Shown here piece by piece: positions 14,864-22,329 of a stretch of DNA of 33,896 bases. The notes beneath the pieces are model-generated. The model saw nothing but the letters and a program-made list of their open reading frames with translations. It made no database searches and had not been told where the DNA came from. Source of the DNA: a virus. The stretch spans positions 1-33,896 of the IMG/VR virus record IMGVR_UViG_3300002483_000037, one strand, 5' to 3'. Position 1 is the first letter of the stretch. Each line of letters begins with the position of its first letter. Made by a program: the position numbers and the translations under genes.

Positions 14864-15332
14864 CCCTGTGACAGCGGTGGCGGCGGCTACCAAAGCCTAC
14901 GCTGGCGTAAAGGCATTTATTGAGGCCGGTAAGAGCATTGAAGACACGTTCCAGGTGGTAGCTCGTTGGCAGGGCCACGCCAGTGACGTTCTCTACGCAA
15001 GCCAAAGACAGAAAAAACGTACTAACCCCCTGAAACAACTTGTATTTTCTTCTTCAGTCGAGGCAGAAGCGGCTGAATTGTTTGCCCACAGAAAGCGAAT
15101 TGATAATCAACGCAAGGAGCTTATTCAACTTCTGCGCTATGCATACGGAAATGAAGGCGTTGAAGAGTACAGAAACTGCATGAAAGAAGTGCAAGAGCAA
15201 CGTAAACGAGAGGTGTATGCGCAACAGGAGGCCAAGGACGCAATAATCAAGTCGTTTTGGATTGTGGTTTTGGTGGGGATAGCGGGCGGCATCATAGCCT
15301 TTATTTTTGAAGCGGTGTCAAGTAAGGGGTAG
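14856..15332 (+). CDS. Conserved phage protein with C-terminal membrane span
   Basis: A 158-aa protein from ATG 14856. The start MIDPVTAVAAATKAYAGVKAF, a charged helical middle (VEAEAAELFAHRKRIDNQRK, QEQRKREVYAQQEAKDAIIK) and one C-terminal membrane span FWIVVLVGIAGGIIAFIFEAV match a family common in marine myo- and podoviruses as I recall. No function is established. Coiled coil plus membrane tail would fit a spanin-like, holin accessory or membrane-bound assembly role, but there is no direct sign of lysis function. Confidence 0.7.
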   Translation: MIDPVTAVAAATKAYAGVKAFIEAGKSIEDTFQVVARWQGHASDVLYASQRQKKRTNPLKQLVFSSSVEAEAAELFAHRKRIDNQRKELIQLLRYAYGNEGVEEYRNCMKEVQEQRKREVYAQQEAKDAIIKSFWIVVLVGIAGGIIAFIFEAVSSKG

Positions 15333-15376
15333 TATACTGTGATAGCGCACACTCAGAGCGGGCCTAACTAACGCCT

Positions 15377-16156
15377 ATGTTTGGTTTAACCGGATTTTCA
15401 GCCACACCGTTCAGCACCCCCTCCGCGTTTGGTCCGGTGGGTGTTACAGGTGTTGCGGCTACCGGTGGCGTTGGCAGCGTATCTATTAACGGGGACGCCG
15501 ATGCGGTTGTCACCGGCCTTCAGGCTACCGCTTCTGGCGGCGTTTTAGTATTTAACGAGTCCATATCGGTTACCGGCCTTGCCGCTACAAGCGGGTTTGG
15601 CAGTACGACGGTATCTCTGCCCACTGGGGTTTCTGTAACAGGCGTTTCGGCCTCTATGCCGATGACTTCCTTGGAGGCCGGAGGTTCCCTGCTAGGGGGC
15701 TTGGCGTTCTCTGAAGAGCCGTTTGCCACCCTTTCTGATGACAGCCTCCAGATCAGCTTCCAGCTTGGCGTTGGGGCATCTGTCACGGGCCTTGCCGCTA
15801 CATCTGCGGTGGGCTCTGTCACTGTCGTTGGTCCTGCCAATGTATCTGTAACGGGTATAGCGGGCACGGGTGGCGTCGGCTCTGTCACGGTAGACGCTGC
15901 CGGGCAAGTAGATGTTACAGGAATAGGGGCCACAGGCGGCGTCGGCGCTGTCACTGTCACGCAGGGAACGGGCGTAGATGTGGCTGTTACGGGGTCTTTT
16001 GCCATAGGACGTGTAGGCGTAGCCACGGCCACCGGGGAAATACAAATTCAACTAACCGGGCTTTCTGCAACAGGACAAGTTGGACAAGTTGCTCCTTTTG
16101 CTTGGAACCCCATAGTTCCAGATCAGACTGCGAATTGGGTAGAAATAGCGGCATAG
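15377..16156 (+). CDS. VTG-repeat structural protein
   Basis: A 259-aa protein from ATG 15377, after a gap of 44 bases. After MFGLTGFSATPFSTPSAFG it consists of about nine imperfect units of the form V.VTG(L/I/V).AT(G/S).VGSVTV, interrupted in the middle by a different segment (LLGGLAFSEEPFATLSDDSL). Each unit is probably a beta hairpin or solenoid turn. The protein is almost free of charged residues. It is likely a virion surface or fibre-associated protein. The VGSVTV core recurs singly at the C termini of the proteins at 6831 and 19145, hinting that they interact or share a fold. Confidence 0.65.
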   Translation: MFGLTGFSATPFSTPSAFGPVGVTGVAATGGVGSVSINGDADAVVTGLQATASGGVLVFNESISVTGLAATSGFGSTTVSLPTGVSVTGVSASMPMTSLEAGGSLLGGLAFSEEPFATLSDDSLQISFQLGVGASVTGLAATSAVGSVTVVGPANVSVTGIAGTGGVGSVTVDAAGQVDVTGIGATGGVGAVTVTQGTGVDVAVTGSFAIGRVGVATATGEIQIQLTGLSATGQVGQVAPFAWNPIVPDQTANWVEIAA

Positions 16157-16166
16157 CGAGGACATC

Positions 16167-17261
16167 ATGCCTAGTACATATACGACAAACCTTGGTATTG
16201 AAAAGATTGCTACTGGCGAGCAGTCAGGTACGTGGGGCACAACCACGAACACAAATTTTGATCTGATTGACAGCGCCATAGACGGCATTATTTCGGTCAC
16301 CTTGTCTTCTGCGGGTAGTTCAGGCAGCCCCACCGACCTGCCTATAACAGACGGGTCTACCTCTAACGGGCGCAACAAATTCATTGAATTCATAGATGGT
16401 GGTGACCTGGGAGGCACTGCATATGTGCAGCTGACGCCCAACAATGCCGAAAAAATCGTTCATATTCGCAATTCTTTAAGTGGTAGTCGATCAATCATTA
16501 TTTTTCAAGGCACTTACAACGCTTCCAATGACTTTGAAATAGCCAATGGAAAAGACGTTGTATTGAAGTTTAACGGTGGCGGCACGGGCGCTACCGTTAC
16601 GCAGGTATTTGTTGATCTTGTAGCTACAAATGTCACCGGTAATTTGACGGGGAACGTCACAGGAAACGTCACAGGAAACGTCACAGGCGCAATTACGGGC
16701 AATGTCACAGGTAATTTGACAGGGAACGTCACGGGTAATGTTACTGGAAACGTCACAGGGAACGTCACGGGTAATGTTACTTCTACAGGATCGTCTTCGT
16801 TTTCGACAATTGACATAGATGGTGGCGCTATTGACGGCACTCCCATAGGCGCTAATAGCGCGTCTTCTGGGGCTTTTACTACATTAAGCACCACAGGTAC
16901 TGCCACATTGCCCACGGTGGATATTGCGGCAGGCGAGATTGACGGCACCAATATAGGGGCTTCTACCCCCGGAACCGGTGCCTTTTCCTCTCTTTCTGCA
17001 AGTGGTACAGCCACTTTAGCTACTGTAGATATAAATGCGGGGGCTATAGACGGTACAAATATAGGAGCTTCTACCCCCGGGACAGGGGTGTTTTCCGCGT
17101 TAACAACCACCGGAGACAGCCTTACTATACAAACCACGCAAACTCCCTCCAGTGCCACGGCTACTGGAACAACGGGAGAAATTGCTTGGGATAGTGAATA
17201 TATATATGTCTGTATCTCTACAAATACTTGGAAACGTGTAGCAATATCCACTTGGAGCTAA
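16167..17261 (+). CDS. Tail fibre 3, with NVTG and IDGTxIGASTPGTG repeats
   Basis: A 364-aa protein from ATG 16167 behind GAGG. The start MPSTYTTNLGIEKIATGEQS GTWG...NTNFDLIDSAIDG is an N-terminal fibre module known from marine phages and different from that of fibres 1 and 2. Residues 155-206 are 13 tetrapeptides, mostly NVTG; three longer units follow (IDGTPIGANSASSGAF, IDGTNIGASTPGTGAFSSL and a third). The end GEIAWDSEYIYVCISTNTWKR is a familiar fibre C terminus. It likely forms a thin trimeric shaft with a small tip; receptor contact is inferred. Confidence 0.78.
   Translation: MPSTYTTNLGIEKIATGEQSGTWGTTTNTNFDLIDSAIDGIISVTLSSAGSSGSPTDLPITDGSTSNGRNKFIEFIDGGDLGGTAYVQLTPNNAEKIVHIRNSLSGSRSIIIFQGTYNASNDFEIANGKDVVLKFNGGGTGATVTQVFVDLVATNVTGNLTGNVTGNVTGNVTGAITGNVTGNLTGNVTGNVTGNVTGNVTGNVTSTGSSSFSTIDIDGGAIDGTPIGANSASSGAFTTLSTTGTATLPTVDIAAGEIDGTNIGASTPGTGAFSSLSASGTATLATVDINAGAIDGTNIGASTPGTGVFSALTTTGDSLTIQTTQTPSSATATGTTGEIAWDSEYIYVCISTNTWKRVAISTWS
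16629..16784 (+). repeat. 12-bp tandem repeat, 13 units, in fibre 3
   Basis: Thirteen 12-base units encoding NVTG, with variants NLTG (twice), AITG and a final NVTS. Third-base differences between units show that the array is not newly amplified as a whole, but blocks of identical units (AACGTCACAGG-like) suggest partial duplication. A short version with two to three units occurs in fibre 1 near 8941-8990. Confidence 0.95.
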
Positions 17262-17264
17262 AGA

Positions 17265-19148
17265 ATGCCGTTAACCAAGCTCCAATTCAGACCGGGTATT
17301 AACCGCGAAACAACTTCATATACCAATGAAGGCGGCTGGTTTGATGGCGATAAAATACGTTTTCGGTTTGGTGTGCCTGAAAAAATAGGCGGCTGGGAAC
17401 GTGCCACGGAAAACACTTTCTTAGGCACTTGTCGTGCGCTTAAACCTTTTGTCGCGCTCGACGGCTCACGGTTCATGGGCCTTGGAACACACCTCAAGTA
17501 CTATATTGAGGAGGGCGGCACTTATAACGACATTACGCCTATACGCTCTACAACGGGCGCTGGAGACGTTACGTTTAGTGCCACAAATGAGTCCGCGACG
17601 CTTACTGTGTCAGACACGGCCCACGGGGCTGTGGCAGGGGACTATGTCACCTTTTCAGGCGCGGCATCTTTGGGTGGCAACATCACGGCAGCGGTTCTTA
17701 ATCAAGAATATCGCATAGATACGATTGTCAATGACAATAGCTTTACCATCATAGCCAAGGACACTTCTGACGCAACAGTCACAGCCAATTCCAGCGACAG
17801 CGGTAACGGTGGTAGCTCCACCGTAGGTGCGTATCAAATCAACACCGGTCTGGACACTTCGGTTAGTGGCACCGGTTGGGGCGTGGGCACCTGGGGCCGA
17901 GAAGGTTGGGGTGATGCAGCTGCTGCTACGGGTACAACCTCTATTCTGCGTATCTGGACACATGACAATTTTGGTGAAGATTTGATCATAAATGTCCGAG
18001 ATGCGGGCATTTTTTACTGGGACAAGACCTTGGGCCTGTCTTCACGGGCCGTGGCAATTTCAGACCGCACCAATGCGGACTCAACCACGCCTACGATAGC
18101 CAAGCAGGTTATCGTGTCTGACCGCGACCGGCACATCATTGCGTTTGGTTGCGATGCAGAAAATGCCATTGGCACTCAAGACCCTTTGTTGATCCGGTTC
18201 AGTGACCAAGAAGACCCGACCACATGGCAGTCTTTACCCTCTAATACAGCAGGTGACCTGCGTATCGGCTCGGGTTCTGAGATCGTAGCAGCGGTAGAAA
18301 CACGTCAGCAAATTCTTGTTTATACTGATGTTTCTCTACACGCCATGCAGTTTTTGGGGCCGCCTTTCACATTTGGTATCAGTTTGGTATCAGAAAACAC
18401 CACCATCATGTCGCCTTTGGCTGCCATTGCACACGATGACGTGGTGTATTGGATGGGTTTTGAAGAGTTTTACGTGTTTAGTGGCCAAGTACAGCGTATT
18501 CCCTGTACGGTAAGGTCATACGTGTTTGATGACTTTAACCGTGAACAAAAGGAAAAGGTCTTTGCGGCGTCGAACTCGGCGTACAGCGAAGTCTGGTGGT
18601 TCTACCCATCGTCAACCGCTAATGAAGTTGATCGCTACGTTGTATTTAATTATCAAGAAAATGCTTGGTATTACGGTACTTTGGTGCGTACAGCTTGGGT
18701 TGACCGTGGGATCAATGATTACCCGGTTGCGACGTTTACCGATGGCCGACAGTATTTTCAAGAGCTTGGTTTGGACGATAATACTTCTAGCCCTGCTGTG
18801 GCCATCAATGCCCACATAGAATCTAGCCAGATTGACCTTGCAGACGGCGAGCAGTTTGCCTTTATACGTCGGATTATCCCCGACATAACCTTTGAAAACT
18901 CCACTGCCGCTTCGCCAAACGTGGTGTTTACCACCAAAGTGCGTGATTTTCCGGGCGGTAACTACGATGCAGAGGATGCGGCCACTGTCACACGATCTGC
19001 AACTACCCCTGTAGAACAGTTTACAAATCAGGTACATTTACGTCTGAGGGGGCGTAGCTTCGCGCTACGTGTGGCCTCCTCTGATACAGAAACGCAATGG
19101 CGGTTGGGTTCTGCCCGACTAGACGTGCGCCCGGATGGCCGACGATGA
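17265..19148 (+). CDS. Tail hub / nozzle protein (P22 gp10-like stabilisation type)
   Basis: A 627-aa protein from ATG 17265. It starts PLTKLQFRPGINRETTSYTN EGGWFDGDKIRFRFG and includes WTHDNFGEDLIINVRDAGIF, SDRDRHIIAFG, RFSDQEDPTTWQSLPSNTAG, and VYWMGFEEFYVFSGQVQRIP. These propeller-like beta units are what I associate with tail hub or packaged-DNA stabilisation proteins of P22-type short tails (gp10 group). Known role of that group: closing the head after packaging and linking the neck to the tail tip. The insertion after about residue 95 (TGAGDVTFSATNESATLTVSD) looks like an added Ig-like or beta domain. Assignment is by remembered pattern and place. Confidence 0.65.
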   Translation: MPLTKLQFRPGINRETTSYTNEGGWFDGDKIRFRFGVPEKIGGWERATENTFLGTCRALKPFVALDGSRFMGLGTHLKYYIEEGGTYNDITPIRSTTGAGDVTFSATNESATLTVSDTAHGAVAGDYVTFSGAASLGGNITAAVLNQEYRIDTIVNDNSFTIIAKDTSDATVTANSSDSGNGGSSTVGAYQINTGLDTSVSGTGWGVGTWGREGWGDAAAATGTTSILRIWTHDNFGEDLIINVRDAGIFYWDKTLGLSSRAVAISDRTNADSTTPTIAKQVIVSDRDRHIIAFGCDAENAIGTQDPLLIRFSDQEDPTTWQSLPSNTAGDLRIGSGSEIVAAVETRQQILVYTDVSLHAMQFLGPPFTFGISLVSENTTIMSPLAAIAHDDVVYWMGFEEFYVFSGQVQRIPCTVRSYVFDDFNREQKEKVFAASNSAYSEVWWFYPSSTANEVDRYVVFNYQENAWYYGTLVRTAWVDRGINDYPVATFTDGRQYFQELGLDDNTSSPAVAINAHIESSQIDLADGEQFAFIRRIIPDITFENSTAASPNVVFTTKVRDFPGGNYDAEDAATVTRSATTPVEQFTNQVHLRLRGRSFALRVASSDTETQWRLGSARLDVRPDGRR

Positions 19149-19444
19149 GCGGTCGCCGCTTAGTATTACCTCAGTTCCCACGAGCCCCGGAGCAATATAA
19201 CGCTTCGTATATGTCCGAGGTTGTGCGCTCATTTTCTGTATTTCTTGAGCTATTTAACAACCCTGGAGATGCACGGCACACGGAACTTACTTTGACAAAT
19301 TTACCGCAGAACGACTACAACCTAGAAGTTGGTGCGCTTTTTCAGCAAGATGGCAACCTTAAAATTGTCATAGCCAACAAACCCCACCCCGCAGGGTTAG
19401 CAGGTACGGGTGCAGTAGGTTCTGTGACTGTATCAACGCCATAA
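19145..19444 (+). CDS. Small conserved tail-module protein with GAVGSVTV end
   Basis: The start is ATG 19145, overlapping the previous stop (ATGA), and gives 99 aa. The sequence runs LVLPQFPRAPEQYNASYMSE, VVRSFSVFLELFNNPGDARH, TNLPQNDYNLEVGALFQQDG, and ends AGLAGTGAVGSVTVSTP. I recall this small protein beside the hub gene in many marine phages. The first half is helical (a trimeric coiled-coil is possible), the second half beta. The terminal motif is shared with the proteins at 6831 and 15377. Probably a small tail-tip or hub-associated protein; inferred. Confidence 0.65.
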   Translation: MSGRRLVLPQFPRAPEQYNASYMSEVVRSFSVFLELFNNPGDARHTELTLTNLPQNDYNLEVGALFQQDGNLKIVIANKPHPAGLAGTGAVGSVTVSTP

Positions 19445-19448
19445 GTGC

Positions 19449-19463
19449 TTTGATACAATCAAA
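19449..19463. promoter_or_regulatory. Inverted repeat in the gap before the ejection-protein genes
   Basis: TTTGAT ACA ATCAAA is a perfect 6-bp inverted repeat with a 3-base spacer, located in a 39-base gap between 19444 and 19484. The sequence TACAAT inside it could serve as a -10 box, but no convincing -35 box is seen. It might be an operator or a weak promoter; the support is slight. Confidence 0.25.
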
Positions 19464-19483
19464 AGAGATTATGGGATAGTTCT

Positions 19484-21271
19484 ATGACAGCTGCCGCATC
19501 ACGAAGTCCAGAACCATATGAAGTGCCCGAAGGTGGGCTTGGATCTTTTCTAACTGCAACGGTTGGAGATTGGTCGGACGAAGCTCTTAACGCTGACAAT
19601 TATTACGACGTAGTAAAACCTACCGCAGACCAGCTGGCACAGTTTGGCCGTGAAGAAGATGATCGCATAGCGCACGTTGCCACGGGCGAAACAATTATCC
19701 CCATGGCGGTCTTTGAAGAAGACCCCGCACTAAAAGAAGCTGTTTTTAACCGCATGATAGATATGGGCATTGACCCAGAACGCTACATTGTGGGTAACGA
19801 GCTAAACAGCATTAACCCTGTCACAGGCCAGCCTGAGTTCTTCCTGAAGAAGATATTTAAGGGCATCAAAAAAGCCGTCAAGGGTGTGGTGAAAGTATTT
19901 AAGGCCGTTGCTCCGATTGTCCTGTCTATTGGCTTATCGATGACGCCTCTTGGTCCGATTGTTGGGACGGCCTTAGGTAGCGGCCTTGGAACCCTGATCC
20001 AAGGTGGTGATCTTAAAGACGCTCTAAAAGCCGCCGCAATTGGCGGTATAACAGCAGGCGTCACATCAGGTATTAGTAACGTTGTTAAAGCGCAGATACC
20101 GGGCGGCTCTGCTGGCGGAACGTTTATGGAAGGTGTCCGTGGCGCGTTGCCGGGTCCAGACGTGAGTATAGGACGCATATTTGGTGCGCCAGCTGATGCG
20201 GCTGTAACGCCAGCTGATGCGGCTGTAACGCCAGCTGGCGCGGCTGTAACGCCCGCTGACGCTGTTGCGGATGCCTTTGGCCCCCCAGTAGGCCCCGTTC
20301 CAGATGGACTTACATATGTCGCCGGTCCCTCCCCGTATGCAACCGGTGAGCAAATTGGGCTGGTATCTACTGCAGACGATGTGACAGCCATTGAACAGGT
20401 ACTTGGAACACCGATAGAAGAAGTGGCCAAGAGTGGCGGACCGTTAGAAGAAGTGGCCAAGCGTGGCGGACAGTTAGAAGAAGTTGTAGTCAAAGCGCAA
20501 CGAATACCTCAATCAGACATAATTGCTGGTTTGGGCGGAGATCCTACGGGAGCAATAGCAAGTTCTTTGGATACGCTCGCAGCAGAAAGCCTTGCAGCTT
20601 CGGACCCTTCTTTAAAAGGTAAAGCAACGCAAGCATTTGATAGGACTAAAGATTTTGCTTTTAGAGCCGGAGAAACTCCGGGGCAAGTTGAACTTGCCAA
20701 AGCTTTAGAAGCGCAACAGGCTTATCAAAACGTAGTTGCTGATTTTAAATCTCGGTACACTCCGGAAGTTTTTAACAGTCCTGCAATTCAAGTAAGGATT
20801 GATGAGGTCGCTAGAGCAGCAGCTGAAAAGGCGGCTGCAGATGTAGGACCGGGCTTTTTTGCTAAATACGGCCCTTCTGCATTGGGCATCACGGGCCTAG
20901 CTGCCGCCGCAGGCGCATTTGACGTGCCCGAACTGGAGCCCTTGGATGATATGTATGGCGGGATAACGGGCATGGACCTGTTGGCTCAAAACCCCCTCAA
21001 GTACCGAACTTATTCGCAACGCGGGGCAGGCTATAACCCGCCTCCTGTAGGCGCAGCTGGTGGCGGCAGCATGGACACTCGTTCTTTCCCCAGACGAGAC
21101 GGCGCTATCAGTGGCCCGGGCACCGAAACTTCCGACGATATCCCAGCAATGCTTTCAGATGGCGAGTTTGTGATGACCGCTAGAGCCGTCCGTGGTGCTG
21201 GGAATGGTAGTCGTGAGGCAGGGATGCGGAAGATGTACAACATGATGAGTCAGTTTGAGAGGGCCGTCTAA
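19484..21271 (+). CDS. Internal virion / ejection protein 1
   Basis: A 595-aa protein from ATG 19484. Residues 50-120 hold a conserved segment (DDRIAHVATGETIIPMAVFE, MGIDPERYIVGNELNSINP), followed by a basic amphipathic stretch (FLKKIFKGIKKAVKGVVKVF) and a Gly/Ala-rich hydrophobic region LSIGLSMTPLGPIVGTALGSG that could enter membranes. The C-terminal end (SDDIPAMLSDGEFVMTARAV, GSREAGMRKMYNMM) is a strongly conserved motif in marine podovirus-like genomes as I remember. Such proteins are carried in the capsid and injected with the DNA. The middle has two short tandem repeats. The exact role is inferred from motif, size and place. Confidence 0.65.
   Translation: MTAAASRSPEPYEVPEGGLGSFLTATVGDWSDEALNADNYYDVVKPTADQLAQFGREEDDRIAHVATGETIIPMAVFEEDPALKEAVFNRMIDMGIDPERYIVGNELNSINPVTGQPEFFLKKIFKGIKKAVKGVVKVFKAVAPIVLSIGLSMTPLGPIVGTALGSGLGTLIQGGDLKDALKAAAIGGITAGVTSGISNVVKAQIPGGSAGGTFMEGVRGALPGPDVSIGRIFGAPADAAVTPADAAVTPAGAAVTPADAVADAFGPPVGPVPDGLTYVAGPSPYATGEQIGLVSTADDVTAIEQVLGTPIEEVAKSGGPLEEVAKRGGQLEEVVVKAQRIPQSDIIAGLGGDPTGAIASSLDTLAAESLAASDPSLKGKATQAFDRTKDFAFRAGETPGQVELAKALEAQQAYQNVVADFKSRYTPEVFNSPAIQVRIDEVARAAAEKAAADVGPGFFAKYGPSALGITGLAAAAGAFDVPELEPLDDMYGGITGMDLLAQNPLKYRTYSQRGAGYNPPPVGAAGGGSMDTRSFPRRDGAISGPGTETSDDIPAMLSDGEFVMTARAVRGAGNGSREAGMRKMYNMMSQFERAV
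20188..20271 (+). repeat. 21-bp tandem repeat, 4 copies
   Basis: Units start at 20188, 20209, 20230 and 20251, each encoding about PADAAVT. The first two are identical over the unit and the others differ by a few bases. They lie in the Ala/Pro-rich linker of the first ejection protein and probably vary in number among relatives. Confidence 0.9.
20423..20487 (+). repeat. 30-bp direct repeat, two full units and a partial one
   Basis: The unit encodes (L/I)EEVAK(S/R)GG(P/Q); two near-identical copies are followed by a diverged third (LEEVVVKAQ). It lies in the middle of the first ejection protein and is a second low-complexity expansion site in that gene. Confidence 0.8.
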
Positions 21272-21272
21272 C

Positions 21273-22328
21273 GTGGCAGTTGACACAACAATTCAGCGCA
21301 TTCAGGAAAACCCTGAAATTGAAGCGTATCGTATTGGATTATTGTCCGACGTTACCGACTTTATTAGAGAAAACCTGACCGGCGCACCCGTCTCACCTAT
21401 TCTCCCACCCGCCTTTCAAGTAGCGGGACTTACGCCGCTTCAGCAGCGGGCGGCGTCTCTAGCTTCACAAGGCGTAGGCGCTTACCAGCCATACATGACT
21501 TCTGCTTTAGACGCCATGCGGCGTGGTGAGACAGCCACAGAAACATATGGCCTTGGTGGCGTGGACGAGGGTCTTGCCGCAGGCAGAGCGGGCCTTGGTG
21601 CTTTGATGGGCACAGGAGCGGCATTTGACCCTGCTTCAACCTCCACCTTCATGAACCCTTACGAAGATGCGGTTGTTGAACAGGCCATGCGGGACATTGA
21701 CCGTGGCAGTCAGGCTACACGTCAACAACTTGGTGCCCGTGCCGCCGCCGCTGGCGCATTTGGCGGCTCTCGGCAGGCTGTAGCAGAGGGTGAACTAAAC
21801 CGTGCATTGGCGGAGCAGAAAGCACGAACCGCGAGTCAGCTACGCGCTTCTGGTTTCCAGCAGGCTCAAGGACAGGCTCAACAAGCGTTTGAAGCCGCAC
21901 AGCGCCGCCGTCAGCAACAAGCACAGTTGGCCGGTGCTTTGGGCCAAGGACTTGGATCGCTAGGCGGACAGGGCGCACAGGTGGGGACACAATTAAGTCA
22001 GCTAGGTCTACAACAGGCCGGGCTGGGTCAGCTACAGCAACAGCTGAATTTGGGCGATGTTAAGACCTTGGAGGCTCTTGGTGCGCGGGATCAGGCCCTG
22101 CAACAGCAGGTCTTGGAAGCTCAACGGCAAAGCAATTTGCAGTTACAGCAGTTCCCATACCAACAGTTTGCGTTCCTTAGTGATGTCTACAAAGGCACAC
22201 CGTCCTCGCAACAGGTAACTCAGACAACACAAACACAAGACCCGTCTGCCTTCCAGCAGATAGCTGGTTTGGGTATTGCTGGACTTAGCGCCGCTGCAGG
22301 CGCTAAAAACTTAGGACTTGGATTCTAA
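21273..22328 (+). CDS. Internal virion / ejection protein 2, Gln/Ala-rich
   Basis: The start is GTG 21273, just after the previous stop and about 10 bases behind GAGAGGG; a TTG at 21255 lies within the previous gene. The 351-aa product holds the segments ILPPAFQVAGLTPLQQRAAS, FMNPYEDAVVEQAMRDIDRG, and a long Gln/Ala-rich helical region (RASGFQQAQGQAQQAFEAAQ). The end is Gly/Ala-rich. I recall ILPPAFQVAGLTPLQQRA in proteins beside large ejection proteins of marine podoviruses. Long helices with Gln repeats suit a protein that assembles into an internal core or trans-envelope tube. Confidence 0.65.
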   Translation: MAVDTTIQRIQENPEIEAYRIGLLSDVTDFIRENLTGAPVSPILPPAFQVAGLTPLQQRAASLASQGVGAYQPYMTSALDAMRRGETATETYGLGGVDEGLAAGRAGLGALMGTGAAFDPASTSTFMNPYEDAVVEQAMRDIDRGSQATRQQLGARAAAAGAFGGSRQAVAEGELNRALAEQKARTASQLRASGFQQAQGQAQQAFEAAQRRRQQQAQLAGALGQGLGSLGGQGAQVGTQLSQLGLQQAGLGQLQQQLNLGDVKTLEALGARDQALQQQVLEAQRQSNLQLQQFPYQQFAFLSDVYKGTPSSQQVTQTTQTQDPSAFQQIAGLGIAGLSAAAGAKNLGLGF

Positions 22329-22329
22329 T

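Noticed and set aside
15333-15376. Promoter before the VTG-repeat gene (TATACT at 15333-15338)
   Set aside because: No -35 box at a suitable distance; a single -10-like hexamer is too weak to list.
16514-17251. Long open frame on the - strand (245 codons) opposite fibre 3
   Set aside because: It is a product of the 12-base repeats and skewed codons of the real fibre gene; its Val/Pro-rich repetitive product has no ribosome-binding site or recognisable fold.
19783-20493. Long open frame on the - strand (236 codons) opposite the first ejection protein
   Set aside because: The product is a low-complexity mirror of an Ala/Gly-rich gene; the + strand protein has conserved motifs at both ends.
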